Shown here piece after piece: positions 63,884 to 64,000 of a DNA stretch of 64,000 bases. Below the pieces are notes generated by a model, which worked only from the letters and a program-made list of their open reading frames with translations, made no database searches and was not told the origin of the DNA. The DNA lies in contig NZ_JACYUD010000007.1 in NCBI RefSeq assembly GCF_014841565.1, positions 1 through 64,000 of the forward strand, in the 5' to 3' direction. Numbering within the stretch: position 1 is the first letter of the stretch; every line of letters begins with the position of its first letter. This DNA is from Rhizobium sp. CFBP 8762 (GTDB lineage: Bacteria > Pseudomonadota > Alphaproteobacteria > Rhizobiales > Rhizobiaceae). Position numbers and translations under genes: made by a program.

Positions 63884-64000
63884 CAGCGTTTCCCCCGGCC
63901 AAAATGCTTTTCCAGCCGCGCAACAACCGCAACCATCGGCCACAGCAACAGCACATAGATGATGGCGGCACCGATCAGCGGCGTGGGGTTGGCGGCCAGC
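63883..64000 (-). CDS. Amino-acid ABC transporter permease, C-terminal part (runs off edge)
   Basis: The last 39 residues of a permease, reading [20 protein letters not shown] and then [15 protein letters not shown]. The ending on a helix followed by a basic tail ([10 protein letters not shown]) is typical of GlnP/HisM permeases. The rest lies beyond the right edge. Its stop overlaps the ATPase start. Confidence 0.85.
   Translation of the reverse strand, partial: LAANPTPLIGAAIIYVLLLWPMVAVVARLEKHFGRGKR

Overview
The window is a 64 kb piece of a GC-rich chromosome or large replicon from an alphaproteobacterium, most likely Hyphomicrobiales (Rhizobium, Agrobacterium or Brucella/Ochrobactrum-like). 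The pointers are the gene families (paired Ku genes, hydroxyproline catabolism, HutC-type regulation, many peptide and amino-acid ABC importers), an FNR-type box at hemN, and short intergenic palindromes of the type common in that order. I see no rRNA, tRNA, CRISPR array, insertion sequence or phage gene. Coding density is very high and most operons use ATGA or GTGA start/stop overlaps.

Layout. 0.2-7 kb: a short clan-A-like glycoside hydrolase, two convergent Ku genes (end joining), otsB, a ROK-type sugar kinase whose halves appear in circularly permuted order, and a chemoreceptor. 7.2-14.5 kb: a hydroxyproline island with a DHDPS-type deaminase, an Ldh-type imino-acid reductase, an FAD dehydrogenase, 4-hydroxyproline epimerase, aconitase X and a Ser/Thr-type proline racemase homologue. 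14.5-17.6 kb: gluconate repressor, kinase and permease with two operators in the divergent promoter region. 17.8-25.2 kb: an M20 amidohydrolase, a peptide-type ABC importer and a homocysteine-type methyltransferase. 25.3-29.7 kb: a DUF2243 membrane protein, a second chemoreceptor and hemN.

29.7-36.9 kb: a 5-oxoproline operon (NRAMP-like transporter, PxpA, DUF1445, PxpB-PxpC fusion, biotin carboxylase-BCCP) with a divergent GntR regulator. 37-47.5 kb: an acyl-CoA-dehydrogenase-like protein, then RidA, an RpiR regulator, a D-serine dehydratase-like PLP enzyme, an M81 metallopeptidase and a peptide ABC importer. Shared TGTAAATAATTTACA-type sites probably tie these into one regulon. 47.5-54.8 kb: a diguanylate cyclase, type I 3-dehydroquinate dehydratase and another peptide/nickel-type importer with its two permeases fused. 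54.8-64 kb: a HutC-associated amino-acid cluster with a histidine-ammonia-lyase-family protein lacking the MIO tripeptide, a His/Arg-type ABC importer, a hydantoinase, a class V PLP enzyme and a second amino-acid importer that runs off the right edge.

The region reads as a scavenging island: it imports peptides, amino-acid derivatives and sugar acids and breaks down non-standard ones (hydroxyprolines, 5-oxoproline, D-amino acids, possibly hydantoins). The most promising undescribed items are the MIO-less ammonia-lyase cluster, the circularly permuted ROK protein, and the biotin-carboxylase/PxpBC pairing. Functions come from reading motifs by eye; no database search was run.
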